Below, piece after piece: positions 8,597-17,034 of a stretch of DNA of 55,522 bases; within the stretch, counting starts at the first letter, position 1; every line of letters starts with the position of its first letter. The DNA lies in the NCBI GenBank assembly GCA_903834925.1, contig CAILLA010000256.1, positions 1-55,522 on the forward strand, read 5' to 3'. Under the pieces are notes generated by a model, which saw only the letters and a list, made by a program, of their open reading frames with translations, was not told the origin of the DNA and did no database searches. This DNA is from an uncultured Schlesneria sp. (GTDB taxonomy: Bacteria; Planctomycetota; Planctomycetia; Planctomycetales; Planctomycetaceae). The position numbers and the translations under genes are program-made.

Positions 8597-8644
8597 TTGT
8601 GACAAATCCGCACACCTTCCGCACGTGTTGTGACATGCACGCAC
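8597..8644. promoter_or_regulatory. Two direct 17-bp repeats, candidate activator sites
   Basis: TTGTGACAAATCCGCAC (8597-8613) and TTGTGACATGCACGCAC (8628-8644) match at 13 of 17 positions and are 31 bp apart, about three helical turns. They lie 90-135 bp upstream of the sigma-54 promoter match and next to the start of the activator gene. This suits enhancer sites for the NtrC-type protein and possibly autoregulation. The repeats are seen; their role is inferred. Confidence 0.45.
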
Positions 8645-8732
8645 ACGGACGAATTGTGTTTCCGACTGAAGGTAACTGGACCTTTCCTGGAAATCCCGTG
8701 CAAAACGAGATCAGTCGTTTCAACGGCGGATC

Positions 8733-8748
8733 TGGCATCTGAATTGCA
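8733..8748 (+). promoter_or_regulatory. Sigma-54 (-24/-12) promoter for the cbb3 cluster
   Basis: TGGCATCTGAATTGCA matches the consensus TGGCAC-G-N4-TTGCA. The GG and GC dinucleotides are 12 bases apart, as required. It points toward the cytochrome c gene at 8862, with a predicted transcript start near 8760 and a leader of about 100 bases. A divergent sigma-54 activator gene is immediately upstream, which strongly supports the call. Confidence 0.65.
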
Positions 8749-8861
8749 ATCGTTTCCGTGAAGCAGTGATTTTGCAGCGGCGCAAGGTGATCCCCTGCGT
8801 TTCTGGTTTTGAAAAGACAGTCACTGGTAGATTTTGGAATCGGTCTCCTTGGGAGAGTAAT

Positions 8862-9884
8862 GTGCTTCATCCGGATCGATGGATGTCTCTGTGCGGCGCG
8901 TTGGCGCTAGTGTGTGTGATCGGTTGTCATCGATCTGAACCGCCACAATTCGTGACAAGCGAAGCGGCCAAAGATTTGTCTGCCGAGTTGCAGAAGTCCG
9001 TTCAGGACGAAATGACAAAGCAAACCGGAACGTTTCTCAAGCCGAAGATGCTGATTTCGGAAGGAGATACGCATGCGGATCTCGCTCGGGGTCAAGCGGT
9101 CTATCAAGAGCGTTGTGTGCAATGCCACGGCGTCAGCGGCGATGGGAATGGTCCTTCTGCAAAATATATGTACCCACGCCCCCGCGACTATCGAAAAGGG
9201 ATTTTCAAATTTGCGTCGACCCCATATGGATATCGCCCACTACGCGAGGACCTGGTTCGTACGGTACGGGCGGGGATTCGCGGGACTTCGATGCCTGGTT
9301 TCAATTTGTTGCCAGAAGCTGATGTGCAGACCGTCGTCGACTACGTGCTGACGCTGGGTCGCCGTGGAGAGTTGGAGCGGCAAGTGATTGATATGGCTGA
9401 TTCCGACAGCGCCGTGAATACTGATGAGGTCAAAAGCGACCTGATCCCTGCCGTCCTGACCCGTTGGTCGGAAGCTGAGGCCAATGAGGTTCTTCCCGCA
9501 TCGCCGCAACCACGGTTTACTCCGGAGTTTGTTGAACGGGGCAAGAAGGCGTTCTTGACTCGAGGCTGCTCAAAATGCCATGGTGAAGATGGCCGTGGTC
9601 AGACTGCTGATAATCGCGGCGCAGACGCATGGGGCTTCCAAACACGAGCGGCCGACCTGACATCAGGAATGTTGCACGGCGGCAATAGACCGATCGACAT
9701 CTATCGCCGGATTTACAACGGTATCAACGGTACTCCGATGCCCAGTTTCGCCAATGTATTGAAAAGCGAGCCAGAGACTGTTTGGGATCTGGTGGCCTAT
9801 GTCCTGTCGCTGACAGACAAGCGACGTCGTGGAGATATTCCGTCTCCAGGTGCGATTAAGCCGTATGTCCCGGCGACGAAGTAG
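8862..9884 (+). CDS. Diheme cytochrome c lipoprotein (CcoP-like electron entry)
   Basis: A 340-residue exported lipoprotein with two c-type heme domains. A GTG start at 8862 follows GGGAGAG with good spacing. The signal peptide ends in a lipobox VIGC with Cys22. Heme sites are CVQCH (residues 85-89) and CSKCH (236-240), each followed by a GDG or EDG turn. Likely distal Met ligands lie in GTSMPGF and GTPMPSF. As first gene of the cbb3 cluster it probably carries electrons to the oxidase on the periplasmic side, replacing the heme part of CcoP, which is otherwise missing here. That role is inferred from context. It could also be a general electron donor. Confidence 0.85.
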   Translation: MLHPDRWMSLCGALALVCVIGCHRSEPPQFVTSEAAKDLSAELQKSVQDEMTKQTGTFLKPKMLISEGDTHADLARGQAVYQERCVQCHGVSGDGNGPSAKYMYPRPRDYRKGIFKFASTPYGYRPLREDLVRTVRAGIRGTSMPGFNLLPEADVQTVVDYVLTLGRRGELERQVIDMADSDSAVNTDEVKSDLIPAVLTRWSEAEANEVLPASPQPRFTPEFVERGKKAFLTRGCSKCHGEDGRGQTADNRGADAWGFQTRAADLTSGMLHGGNRPIDIYRRIYNGINGTPMPSFANVLKSEPETVWDLVAYVLSLTDKRRRGDIPSPGAIKPYVPATK

Positions 9885-9917
9885 TCGTTCGTAATCTCGT
9901 TCATAAGGACTATCTCT

Positions 9918-10574
9918 GTGACAGTTGACGCTCGCAAAGTTCAGGAACTGGAAGAACTCCGGATTCGGGTCAGGGAGCTTGAAACTCAACTCGAAGCTGA
10001 AAAAACGGCTGGCCAGTGGCCACCAAAAGGCTTTTACGCCGAGTACTACGCCACGACGGGATTCATCCTGGGGATGTTTGGTGCGGCGATTAGTTTGCTG
10101 GTCAATGTGATCGGTGCGCCGATTGCCAAAAAGAGTCCGCTGGAATTGATCCGTATTTACCTGACATTTCCACTTGGAGAGAAAGCCTTAGAGCTTGCTT
10201 CAGGGGTTAAAGACGTTTACGTCATCGGCGACGGCGTAATCCTGGCCGTTGGGTGCTGTCTGTACATCGGGACGGGAATGTTGCTTGGGATTCCGTTTTT
10301 CGTGTCGCTGGTCTGGCTGACAGAAGGCAAGTCGGTCATCTATCGATTTTTCATCGCGACGATCCTGGCAGCGTTGCTCTGGGCCATCAATTTCTGGGGA
10401 ATTCTGTCCTGGCTACAGCCATTGCTGTTTAACGGCAACTGGATCACGAATCCCGATTACTTACCGAGTTGGGTGGCATTAGTGACACACCTGATCTTCG
10501 GCTGGACTTTGGCATTACTTTATCCATGGACCAAATTCCAGGCGTACACACAACCGACGAGCCACGAAATATAA
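9918..10574 (+). CDS. Unknown membrane protein of the cbb3 cluster, N-terminal coiled coil
   Basis: A 218-residue protein I do not recognise. Residues 5-33 are a charged heptad-like helix (VQELEELRIRVRELETQLEA), probably a short coiled coil in the cytoplasm. Four to five hydrophobic segments follow (about 47-70, 108-135, 140-165, 187-205). There is no heme or metal motif. The GTG start has AAGGAC 7 bases upstream. It lies 33 bases after the cytochrome gene and before ccoN, so co-expression with the oxidase is likely. It may be a lineage-specific oxidase subunit or assembly factor. Confidence 0.7.
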   Translation: MTVDARKVQELEELRIRVRELETQLEAEKTAGQWPPKGFYAEYYATTGFILGMFGAAISLLVNVIGAPIAKKSPLELIRIYLTFPLGEKALELASGVKDVYVIGDGVILAVGCCLYIGTGMLLGIPFFVSLVWLTEGKSVIYRFFIATILAALLWAINFWGILSWLQPLLFNGNWITNPDYLPSWVALVTHLIFGWTLALLYPWTKFQAYTQPTSHEI

Positions 10575-10614
10575 CGAACGAAGTCAAAAGATAATGGCAA
10601 CCCAAGTTGTCATG

Positions 10615-10628
10615 TTCGTTCGAACGAA
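10615..10628. promoter_or_regulatory. 14-bp perfect palindrome before ccoN
   Basis: TTCGTTCGAACGAA is a perfect palindrome 36 bases before the ccoN start, and a half-site like AACGAACGAA occurs 40 bases further upstream. It may be a regulator-binding site or an RNA hairpin in the 89-base gap. No regulator is identified. Confidence 0.3.
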
Positions 10629-10663
10629 GTTCACGGAAATAAACGACTATCAGGAATTTTCGC

Positions 10664-12091
10664 ATGAGTGCCGGAACAAATATTGTCGCTTCTGATCGCA
10701 ATTTCCCCAAACATCAGGATTTGGTGGAAGAGCAGTTGGTGCTCTGGTATTTCGTTGCCGCGCTGCTGTTCATGACGGTGTCGATGTTAGCGGGCACGTT
10801 GATGGGCTTGCAGTTGATTCGGCACAATCCACTTCCTTCGATCGAAATCCTTTCGCCAGGCCGCTGGCGAATGATTCACACGAACGCGATCGCTTACGGA
10901 TTTCTCGCGAACGCATTTTTGGGGATCATGCACTGGGTCATACCGAGACTAACTTTGCGACCATGTCTCGATCGCCGGCTCTCGTACCTGATCTTCGCTG
11001 CATGGCAATTTGTTGTGCTGGCGACGGCAGTCGGGATTATTTTCGGCCAGGCTCAAGGACTGGAATGGGGTGAGACTCCTGTCTGGATCGACCCTGTTGC
11101 ACAACTGGGTCTGTTGCTCGTCGCCATTAATTTTGGTGCACCGATTCTGCAGACGCGTGGGCCGATGTACGTCACGCTCTGGTATTACCTGGCAGCACTG
11201 GTCTGGACGTTTCTGACCTATGCGATGGGGAATTTCGTGCCCGAGTACTTTGTCTGCGGATCGAGTGCTGGAGCCGTTGGCGGGCTGTTCATCCACGATC
11301 TGGTCGGTCTATTCGTCACTCCGCTTGGTTGGGGAATGATGTATTATTTCGTGCCGATCCTGTTGAAACGACCGATGTGGAGTCACGGACTGTCACTTGT
11401 CGGATTCTGGGGACTGGCGTTCTTTTATCCTTTGCAAGGGATTCACCACTTTCTCTACACGCCAATCCCAATGTTCCTGCAGTACGGGGCTGTGCTTTCG
11501 ACGATTGCTCTGGAATTGGTTGTTGTGACCGTCATCATTAACTTTGTCGGAACGCTGTACGGTACCGGTGGGCTGGTCGTGACCAATCTTCCATTGCGAT
11601 ATTTCTACACCGGGATCTTGTTCTACTTCTTGACCTGTTTGCAGTGTGCGCTGCAAGTGACCATGACGTTCCAGGCACTGATCCACTTTACCGATTGGGT
11701 TGTGGGACATGCTCATATGGTGATGTTCGGTGTCTTCAGCATGTGGCAGCTTGGGGTCATGACGTATCTGGTCCCTCGGATTCTCAAAACGGAATGGTAC
11801 AGCGCGAAATGGTGTGAATGGCACTATTGGGCCTCGGCTGGCGGATTGCTTGTCATGTCTGGTGACTTGATTCTGGGTGGCTTGTTCCAGGGTTGGTCAT
11901 GGGCTGCACTTCAACCATGGGATGCCTCGATTCGTCTTTCGATACCGTTCTGGTCAGTTCGACTCGTGGCAGGTGTTGTGATTTTTGCAGCTCAGATATT
12001 GTTCATGTTGAACTTCTATCTGACCTGGCGCAAGGCACCACGAACGAACCCCGTAACGATACCCGATTCGTCGGGGCTGACTACGGCCTGA
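10664..12091 (+). CDS. ccoN: cbb3-type cytochrome c oxidase subunit I (CcoN)
   Basis: The catalytic subunit of a high-affinity terminal oxidase, reducing O2 to water at a heme b3-CuB site. The 475-residue protein has about 12 membrane helices. Ligand motifs are visible: the low-spin heme histidine in IHTNAIAYGF, the CuB ligands in HDLVGLFVTP and in GIHHFL, and the heme b/b3 histidines in VGHAHMVMFG. The MMYYFVP segment fits the helix bearing the cross-linked Tyr of C-type oxidases. The protein is complete. It sits between the membrane protein at 9918 and ccoO. Expression is expected at low oxygen. Confidence 0.95.
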   Translation: MSAGTNIVASDRNFPKHQDLVEEQLVLWYFVAALLFMTVSMLAGTLMGLQLIRHNPLPSIEILSPGRWRMIHTNAIAYGFLANAFLGIMHWVIPRLTLRPCLDRRLSYLIFAAWQFVVLATAVGIIFGQAQGLEWGETPVWIDPVAQLGLLLVAINFGAPILQTRGPMYVTLWYYLAALVWTFLTYAMGNFVPEYFVCGSSAGAVGGLFIHDLVGLFVTPLGWGMMYYFVPILLKRPMWSHGLSLVGFWGLAFFYPLQGIHHFLYTPIPMFLQYGAVLSTIALELVVVTVIINFVGTLYGTGGLVVTNLPLRYFYTGILFYFLTCLQCALQVTMTFQALIHFTDWVVGHAHMVMFGVFSMWQLGVMTYLVPRILKTEWYSAKWCEWHYWASAGGLLVMSGDLILGGLFQGWSWAALQPWDASIRLSIPFWSVRLVAGVVIFAAQILFMLNFYLTWRKAPRTNPVTIPDSSGLTTA

Positions 12092-12263
12092 GAAACGCCC
12101 GTGAATCGACTCAGTGTCAAACCATAAATGTATTAATTATCAAGATCCAGGTTGCGTCGGCTCCCGGATTTGGAATCCCAAAAGTTCAATCAGTGAAGGT
12201 CCAAGACTTCTGGCGAATTTCAATTGAGTTCGCCTGGATCGCTTATCCTGAAGGGCAGTTTTC

Positions 12264-12950
12264 ATGTTCGAACGTAAATCCGGCATCATCTTGATTGCAG
12301 GCATTGGCTTTTTCGCCTTGGCCTTTCTTTCGAATGCCGTTGTTCCTGTGTTGATGTATCAGCACATGCCGGAAAAGACGGTCAAGGAATTGATCAACGG
12401 CAATCTGCGTTATCAGTTCGAAGATTTGGCTCAGCGATTCCCGGAAGCGTTTGAAAATGCCTATGGCCAGCCCCCTGCCGACCCGGAACAAGCAGGGAGT
12501 TGGTATAACGACAAATGCGAAACTGCTTTAAGGCTAGGACATCAGATCTATGTCGGCGAAGGTTGCTGGCATTGCCATAGCCAGTTCGTCCGGCCTGTTT
12601 CCAACGAAGATCGCCGCTGGGGTCCGGTTTCAAAATCGTGGGAATACCAGAACGAGCTTCAACGTCCTGTGATGTTTGGGACGCGCCGCGTGGGTCCGGA
12701 TCTCAGTCGCGAAGGGGGCCGGCGATCGAGCGACTGGCAGGCGGTGCATCTCTTTCATCCAGAAGCGCTCTCTGTCGGGTCACCAATGCCCAAATATCCC
12801 TGGTTGTTTGATGGTGCACCTGACAAACCAACGGCCCGTGGCCTGGCATTGCTGACCTACATTCAATGGCTCGGATCATGGCACGAAACCTATCCGTACT
12901 ATGAAGACTACATTCCCGTTCCTATCAAGACTGCGGCGAAATCGGAGTAA
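12264..12950 (+). CDS. ccoO: cbb3-type oxidase subunit II (CcoO)
   Basis: A membrane-anchored monoheme cytochrome c of 228 residues. One N-terminal membrane helix (about residues 7-31) precedes the heme c site CWHCHSQFVRP (from residue 101), the classical CcoO signature. The GTRRVGPDLSREGG segment and the axial-Met motif GSPMPKYPWL follow. It accepts electrons from the CcoP-type subunit and passes them to CcoN. The 172-base gap after ccoN shows no gene; it contains an AT-rich tract near 12125 and a weak GATCCAGG/CCTGGATC inverted repeat. The sequence looks complete. Confidence 0.95.
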   Translation: MFERKSGIILIAGIGFFALAFLSNAVVPVLMYQHMPEKTVKELINGNLRYQFEDLAQRFPEAFENAYGQPPADPEQAGSWYNDKCETALRLGHQIYVGEGCWHCHSQFVRPVSNEDRRWGPVSKSWEYQNELQRPVMFGTRRVGPDLSREGGRRSSDWQAVHLFHPEALSVGSPMPKYPWLFDGAPDKPTARGLALLTYIQWLGSWHETYPYYEDYIPVPIKTAAKSE

Positions 12951-12956
12951 AATGTC

Positions 12957-13250
12957 ATGACAGTTCAACGTGAGCCTTATCGTACGCACTGGCTGACCTG
13001 GTTTTTCTCGGCGGTCGTTCTGATTCCGACAATCCTTGGGTTTGCAAACAAGTTTTTGGACTTGGTGCTCGTCATTCAAGGGGATGAAGACGGAGCTTTC
13101 GCCGTCACGCCAATTTGTAATTATTTATTTGCAACGGCGGGATTCCTCTGCCTGTTTGTCTGGACGGCGACTCAAGGTGCCTTTCAAAACCTTGATGGCC
13201 CCAGTCATACGATGATGGAAAATGAGCACCGATTCGATTCACAGCCGTAG
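12957..13250 (+). CDS. Small two-helix membrane protein of the cbb3 cluster
   Basis: A 97-residue protein starting 7 bases after ccoO, with ribosome-binding sequence CGGAG overlapping the ccoO stop. Two hydrophobic helices are visible (about 12-40 and 52-72), the first followed by an acidic loop QGDEDGAF. It occupies the place where CcoQ (about 50-60 residues, one helix) is found in proteobacterial operons but is longer and not clearly related. It is probably an accessory subunit or assembly factor. No catalytic residue is recognisable. Confidence 0.7.
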   Translation: MTVQREPYRTHWLTWFFSAVVLIPTILGFANKFLDLVLVIQGDEDGAFAVTPICNYLFATAGFLCLFVWTATQGAFQNLDGPSHTMMENEHRFDSQP

Positions 13251-13352
13251 CCGACATCAGGTCCTGCTGTGATACCAGCTTCGGTCAGGATGCGAATTAC
13301 ACGCCCCAAATACTTGCTCGACTCGGAATGACATTCGATGGAGACCGTTTAG

Positions 13353-13532
13353 ATGAACCCGACACCGGAATCCGCCTCGGCGGAACAAGAATCCCGTTTC
13401 CATACGTATTCAAGCCACGTCATTCCCTGGTACGTTCGTTTGATCTGGTTGTTCTTCTGGATCTTTGCCATCGGTTATGTGGTTGCTTATTTTCTACCTG
13501 CCATTCAAACGGAGCTGCTGACTCCTCCATGA
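13353..13532 (+). CDS. 59-residue membrane protein resembling the CcoP N-terminal anchor
   Basis: A short gene: ATG 13353, preceded by GGAG with 9-base spacing, ending in TGA at 13530-13532. That stop overlaps the ccoI start as ATGA, implying translational coupling. The protein begins with a soluble Glu/Ser-rich segment, then HVIPWYVRLIWLFFWIF and a second half IGYVVAYFLPA, forming one long membrane helix. CcoP proteins start with an equivalent N-P-x-P-x-W-W-x-W-LF...GY helix before their two heme domains. I infer a CcoP reduced to its membrane anchor, with the hemes on the separate lipoprotein at 8862. CcoQ-like is the alternative. Confidence 0.7.
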   Translation: MNPTPESASAEQESRFHTYSSHVIPWYVRLIWLFFWIFAIGYVVAYFLPAIQTELLTPP

Positions 13533-15721
13533 AATCTGTGAAGCCGATCATTGATGTCGCGACTGAGACTGCAACCTGCGATTATTGCGGGTTGCCATTG
13601 TCGGGGTCGTCGGCATTGCAGGACGGCCCATCGTACTGCTGTTTCGGTTGTCGTTTTGCAGCGGGAATTTCTGCCCAGTCGGATACGACGGCGAATCCGA
13701 TGGGACCTGCAACTGCCTTGGGTTTCTCCGTTTTTTTTACAATGAACGTCGTCATGCTGACGATGTCGCTCTGGAGTTACGCAGCCGAACCTCAAACCGC
13801 GTTCGAAGAGGCGTTAGCCGCTTTTCTGCGCTATGGAGCGATGGCCTTTTCGCTGCCCGTGTTATTGCTGCTCGGACGGCCACTTGTCAGTCATGCTCTC
13901 ACGGGGTTAAGACGAGGACTTTTCACGACCGATCTGCTGTTGGCCACCGGCGTGATCGCGGCGTTTGCCGTATCGATCGTCAGCACATTGCGCGGTGTCG
14001 GACACGTTTATTACGAAGTCGGCTGCGTGATCCTTGTCCTGGTGACGATCGGCAGATGGTTGGAAGCTGCAGGGAGGTCGCAGGCGTCGACCGCTTTGGA
14101 CCAGCTGGAACGTCTCGTCCCCGAGACAGTCCGGTTGCGAGTATCCGGCATCGATATCGTGACACCGAGGGAACAGGTTTCCGTCGGTAGTCATTTGCAT
14201 GTTATCGCTGGTGAGCGGATTCCCGTCGATGCGTGCGTTGTCCAGGGACGAGGGGTTGTCGATGAGCAATTCTTTACCGGTGAAAGTACTCCCGTCGAAA
14301 AGCGAACTGGCGAACTGCTACTGGGTGGTAGTTTAAACCTTGACGGCGATTTAGTAATCGAAGTTACGGCACCACCCAATGCCGGGGCTTTGGGAAGATT
14401 GGTCGCTGCTGTCCGTGCTGCGCGTTTATCTAAAGGGCATTATCAACTGCTGAGCGATGCGTGGTCGCAATGTGTATTTCCGATCATTACCGTCATCGCC
14501 TTAACGGCATTTGTTGTCCATGGCCTGCGAGTGAACTGGGACTACGGCTTGCTGACAGCGTTGTCGGTCGTCTTGATTGCCTGTCCCTGTGCGTTGGCAT
14601 TAGCGACCCCGTTGGCCGTTTGGGCTGCACTCGGAACGGCCGCGAAGAAAGGGGTCCTTGTTCGTAGCGGATCGGCATTAGAGACGATGGCAGGAATTCG
14701 GGCGATTCGCTGGGACAAGACAGGGACGTTGACAACCGGCAAGCCAAGCGTGTTAAAAATGGCTTGCGAAGAGACTTCACAAGGAACTTCGATCGAACAA
14801 ATCGCCGCATCGATCACCGAAGTCTCTGATCATGTCTTTTCCATGGCAATTCGAGAGTTCCTGTTGGGTGTTGAGCCACTCACCTCGTCAATCAGCGTGC
14901 AGACCGTTCCTGGGCGTGGGCTCCGTGCGACCTCAGAAAATGGTCACGTCGTATTGCTGGGGTCAATTCGATGGATGGAAGATTGCGGATTGGCCTGGGG
15001 TCCGAATCTTTCTCGCGTCATTAACGATCCGGTCACGGCCGACTGCCCGATGACGGCCATTGGATATAACGGACAAGTCAAAGGTTTATTTTTGCTGGAA
15101 GAAACAATTCGGCCTGAGGCCTATGAGGCTTTACACGATTGCCAACGTTTAGGCCTTGATCAAGCCGTGTTGACGGGTGATCGAGCGGCAAGAGCGGCGG
15201 GTCTGGCGAAAACATTCGGGATACCTGTTGCAGCGGATCTCTTGCCGCAAGACAAACTGGCGGCGATTCGTGCTGCTCACGAACAGTTTGGCAGTGTCGC
15301 AATGGTCGGAGATGGACTAAACGATGCTCCGGCATTAGCGGGATCCGATATCGGCATCGCGCTGGGATGCGGAGCCGATGTTAGTCGCGATTCCGCTGCG
15401 GTTTGCTTGCTTTCAAGCGATCTCAGATTGATTCCCTGGACCTATGAATTCTCACGACGAACCGTAAGTACAATCCGCACAAATCTTGCGTGGTCTTTTG
15501 GGTACAACAGTATTGGAGTCATTCTTGCGGCATGCGGTCAATTGCACCCCGCTGTTGCGGCGGTCTTAATGGTCGTCAGCAGTTTAATGGTATTGGGGAA
15601 TTCGCTCCGGCTGTCAGCCGACAGTCCATTCGCTCCCAGGGAAACCTACAACAGCGACAGCCCAAATTCAGATACCGGTACGGCCTTCGATTCGATTACC
15701 CCAAAAGAGGCCACATCATGA
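13529..15721 (+). CDS. ccoI: Copper-transporting P1B ATPase CcoI/FixI
   Basis: A 730-residue P-type ATPase expected to export Cu for cbb3 CuB assembly. The N-terminus has the cysteine-rich metal-binding module typical of FixI (CDYCGLPLSG...YCCFGC, about residues 13-43). It then goes straight into membrane helices with no HMA (GMxCxxC) domain. The core is complete: TGES loop in FFTGESTPVEK, ion motif CPC in LIACPCALALATP, phosphorylation site DKTGTLT and hinge GDGLNDAPAL. The ATG start overlaps the previous stop. The stop overlaps the next start (ATGA), so the gene belongs to a tightly coupled operon. Confidence 0.92.
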   Translation: MKSVKPIIDVATETATCDYCGLPLSGSSALQDGPSYCCFGCRFAAGISAQSDTTANPMGPATALGFSVFFTMNVVMLTMSLWSYAAEPQTAFEEALAAFLRYGAMAFSLPVLLLLGRPLVSHALTGLRRGLFTTDLLLATGVIAAFAVSIVSTLRGVGHVYYEVGCVILVLVTIGRWLEAAGRSQASTALDQLERLVPETVRLRVSGIDIVTPREQVSVGSHLHVIAGERIPVDACVVQGRGVVDEQFFTGESTPVEKRTGELLLGGSLNLDGDLVIEVTAPPNAGALGRLVAAVRAARLSKGHYQLLSDAWSQCVFPIITVIALTAFVVHGLRVNWDYGLLTALSVVLIACPCALALATPLAVWAALGTAAKKGVLVRSGSALETMAGIRAIRWDKTGTLTTGKPSVLKMACEETSQGTSIEQIAASITEVSDHVFSMAIREFLLGVEPLTSSISVQTVPGRGLRATSENGHVVLLGSIRWMEDCGLAWGPNLSRVINDPVTADCPMTAIGYNGQVKGLFLLEETIRPEAYEALHDCQRLGLDQAVLTGDRAARAAGLAKTFGIPVAADLLPQDKLAAIRAAHEQFGSVAMVGDGLNDAPALAGSDIGIALGCGADVSRDSAAVCLLSSDLRLIPWTYEFSRRTVSTIRTNLAWSFGYNSIGVILAACGQLHPAVAAVLMVVSSLMVLGNSLRLSADSPFAPRETYNSDSPNSDTGTAFDSITPKEATS

Positions 15722-16521
15722 CACCGCTGTGGTTAACAATGTTGGGTGGTCTTTTAGGGTCGTCTCACTGCGTGGGAATGTGCGGTGGATTTGCGGCCAT
15801 CGTTGGACTGCGTACCGGTTCCTTAGCAGGGAATCTGCGGGCGCAACTGATCTATAGTGCGGGTCGAATAATGAGTTACGCGACTCTCGGCGCGATCGCC
15901 GGCTTTGCGGGTCAGCGACTTTCCGATTCTCTACCAAAGATGATTAATATTCCGGCTGTGTTGTCCCTCGTTGCCGGATTGTTTCTCGTACGAGAAGGAC
16001 TATTGGCAACAGGTTTGTTTGCTCGACGCGTCAAGGGATCGTCAACTACTGGATGCCTTTTAGGACCATTATTTTCGACGATTTTGAAGACGCCGGGCGC
16101 ACGCAATACCTTTGTTGCGGGAATTGTTACGGGATTGTTGCCGTGTGGATTGGTTTACGCGTTCGTTTCACTTGCCGCGAGTTCTGGTGACTTACTGGTC
16201 GGCGCAAGAACCATGCTAGCGTTTGGACTTGGAACGGTTCCCTTGATGGTTGTCACGGGTTGCGGCGCTGCACTGCTCAGCTGGGCGGCCCGTCAGCGTT
16301 TGTGGCAAGTGGCAGCATGGTCCGTCGTCATGACGGGATTGTTAACGATAGGTCGTGGAGTTGGTTTTCTCCAATTGAACGCCGAACCACAAGCCGTTTC
16401 ATGTCCCTTTTGCAAAGAGATTCCATTAAAAGCCACTGCACAGATTCGTGGGGATTCGTTTCCGTCAGTCAACATGACAATCAGCCCGGTCGCTAAAACC
16501 AATCACAATCCACTGCCATGA
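15718..16521 (+). CDS. DsbD_2/TauE-like membrane protein of cbb3 assembly
   Basis: A 267-residue protein with six or so helices. It begins LWLTMLGGLLGSSHCVGMC, the Ser-His-Cys-Val-Gly-Met-Cys-Gly-Gly signature of the urease-accessory/sulfite-exporter-like family that accompanies ccoI in many cbb3 operons. A second half-repeat carries GIVTGLLPCGLVYAFV. The two Cys and His may handle Cu or thiols; the family's exact function is not settled. The C-terminus has a short CPFCKE dithiol pair after the last helix. The start ATG overlaps the ccoI stop codon. Confidence 0.85.
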   Translation: MTPLWLTMLGGLLGSSHCVGMCGGFAAIVGLRTGSLAGNLRAQLIYSAGRIMSYATLGAIAGFAGQRLSDSLPKMINIPAVLSLVAGLFLVREGLLATGLFARRVKGSSTTGCLLGPLFSTILKTPGARNTFVAGIVTGLLPCGLVYAFVSLAASSGDLLVGARTMLAFGLGTVPLMVVTGCGAALLSWAARQRLWQVAAWSVVMTGLLTIGRGVGFLQLNAEPQAVSCPFCKEIPLKATAQIRGDSFPSVNMTISPVAKTNHNPLP

Positions 16522-16539
16522 CATGCGATATTGACGAAC

Positions 16540-17019
16540 ATGAAGCCATTAGAAACCGAGGTTGTGCAGCCAGGAACTCCATCAACAGAGCAGGCGACGG
16601 TTGCGCGAAAAACTGGGCAAAAAGGGACTTTCTGGAGTCGTTACAGCACACTAATCAATTTTTGGCTCGACGTTCTTCTTCTGATCCTTTTCATGATTCA
16701 AGCTTGGATGTTCGCCGTACTTCGGGTGGTTTTCCCACGTGGAGCTGGTTCTGACTGGAAAGTCTGGGGTGCAACACCTCTCGACTGGTCGGAAGCCCTG
16801 TTTACGACCTATTGTATCTTTGCGATTGCCGTCGTTGTGCATGTGATGTTCCACTGGACTTGGATCTGCGGGGTGGTCGCGACCAGGTTCTTCCATTGCA
16901 AACCAGGTAAAGATGACGGTTCGCATACTTTGATTGGTGTCAGTTTGCTGGTATTCCTCGTCCACCTGCTTGTCATCGGCATTCTCGCCACAAAGGTCGG
17001 ATTGGTGAATTCGACGTAA
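16540..17019 (+). CDS. Two- to four-helix membrane protein, possible DUF4405-like
   Basis: A 159-residue membrane protein. A basic N-terminal tail (VARKTGQKGTF) precedes hydrophobic segments near 40-62, 82-112 and 128-150. Histidines at helix positions in VVVHVMFHWTWI recall small cytochrome b561-type or DUF4405 proteins, where such His bind heme b, but this is only a resemblance. ATG 16540 is chosen over a TTG three codons earlier. It lies 18 bases after the DsbD_2-like gene in the cbb3 cluster, so a role in respiration is plausible. Confidence 0.65.
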   Translation: MKPLETEVVQPGTPSTEQATVARKTGQKGTFWSRYSTLINFWLDVLLLILFMIQAWMFAVLRVVFPRGAGSDWKVWGATPLDWSEALFTTYCIFAIAVVVHVMFHWTWICGVVATRFFHCKPGKDDGSHTLIGVSLLVFLVHLLVIGILATKVGLVNST

Positions 17020-17034
17020 GATGGACAATTGATT

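Noticed and set aside
8590-8861. FNR/FixK box in front of the cbb3 cluster
   Set aside because: No TTGAT-N4-ATCAA pattern; the sigma-54 match is better.
13328-13528. 67-codon N-terminal extension of CcoI
   Set aside because: Another frame encodes the 59-residue membrane protein there with a good ribosome-binding site and an ATGA junction to ccoI.
15490-15717. 76-codon extension of the DsbD_2-like protein
   Set aside because: It lies inside ccoI in another frame; the ATG at 15718 overlaps the ccoI stop and begins the conserved first helix.
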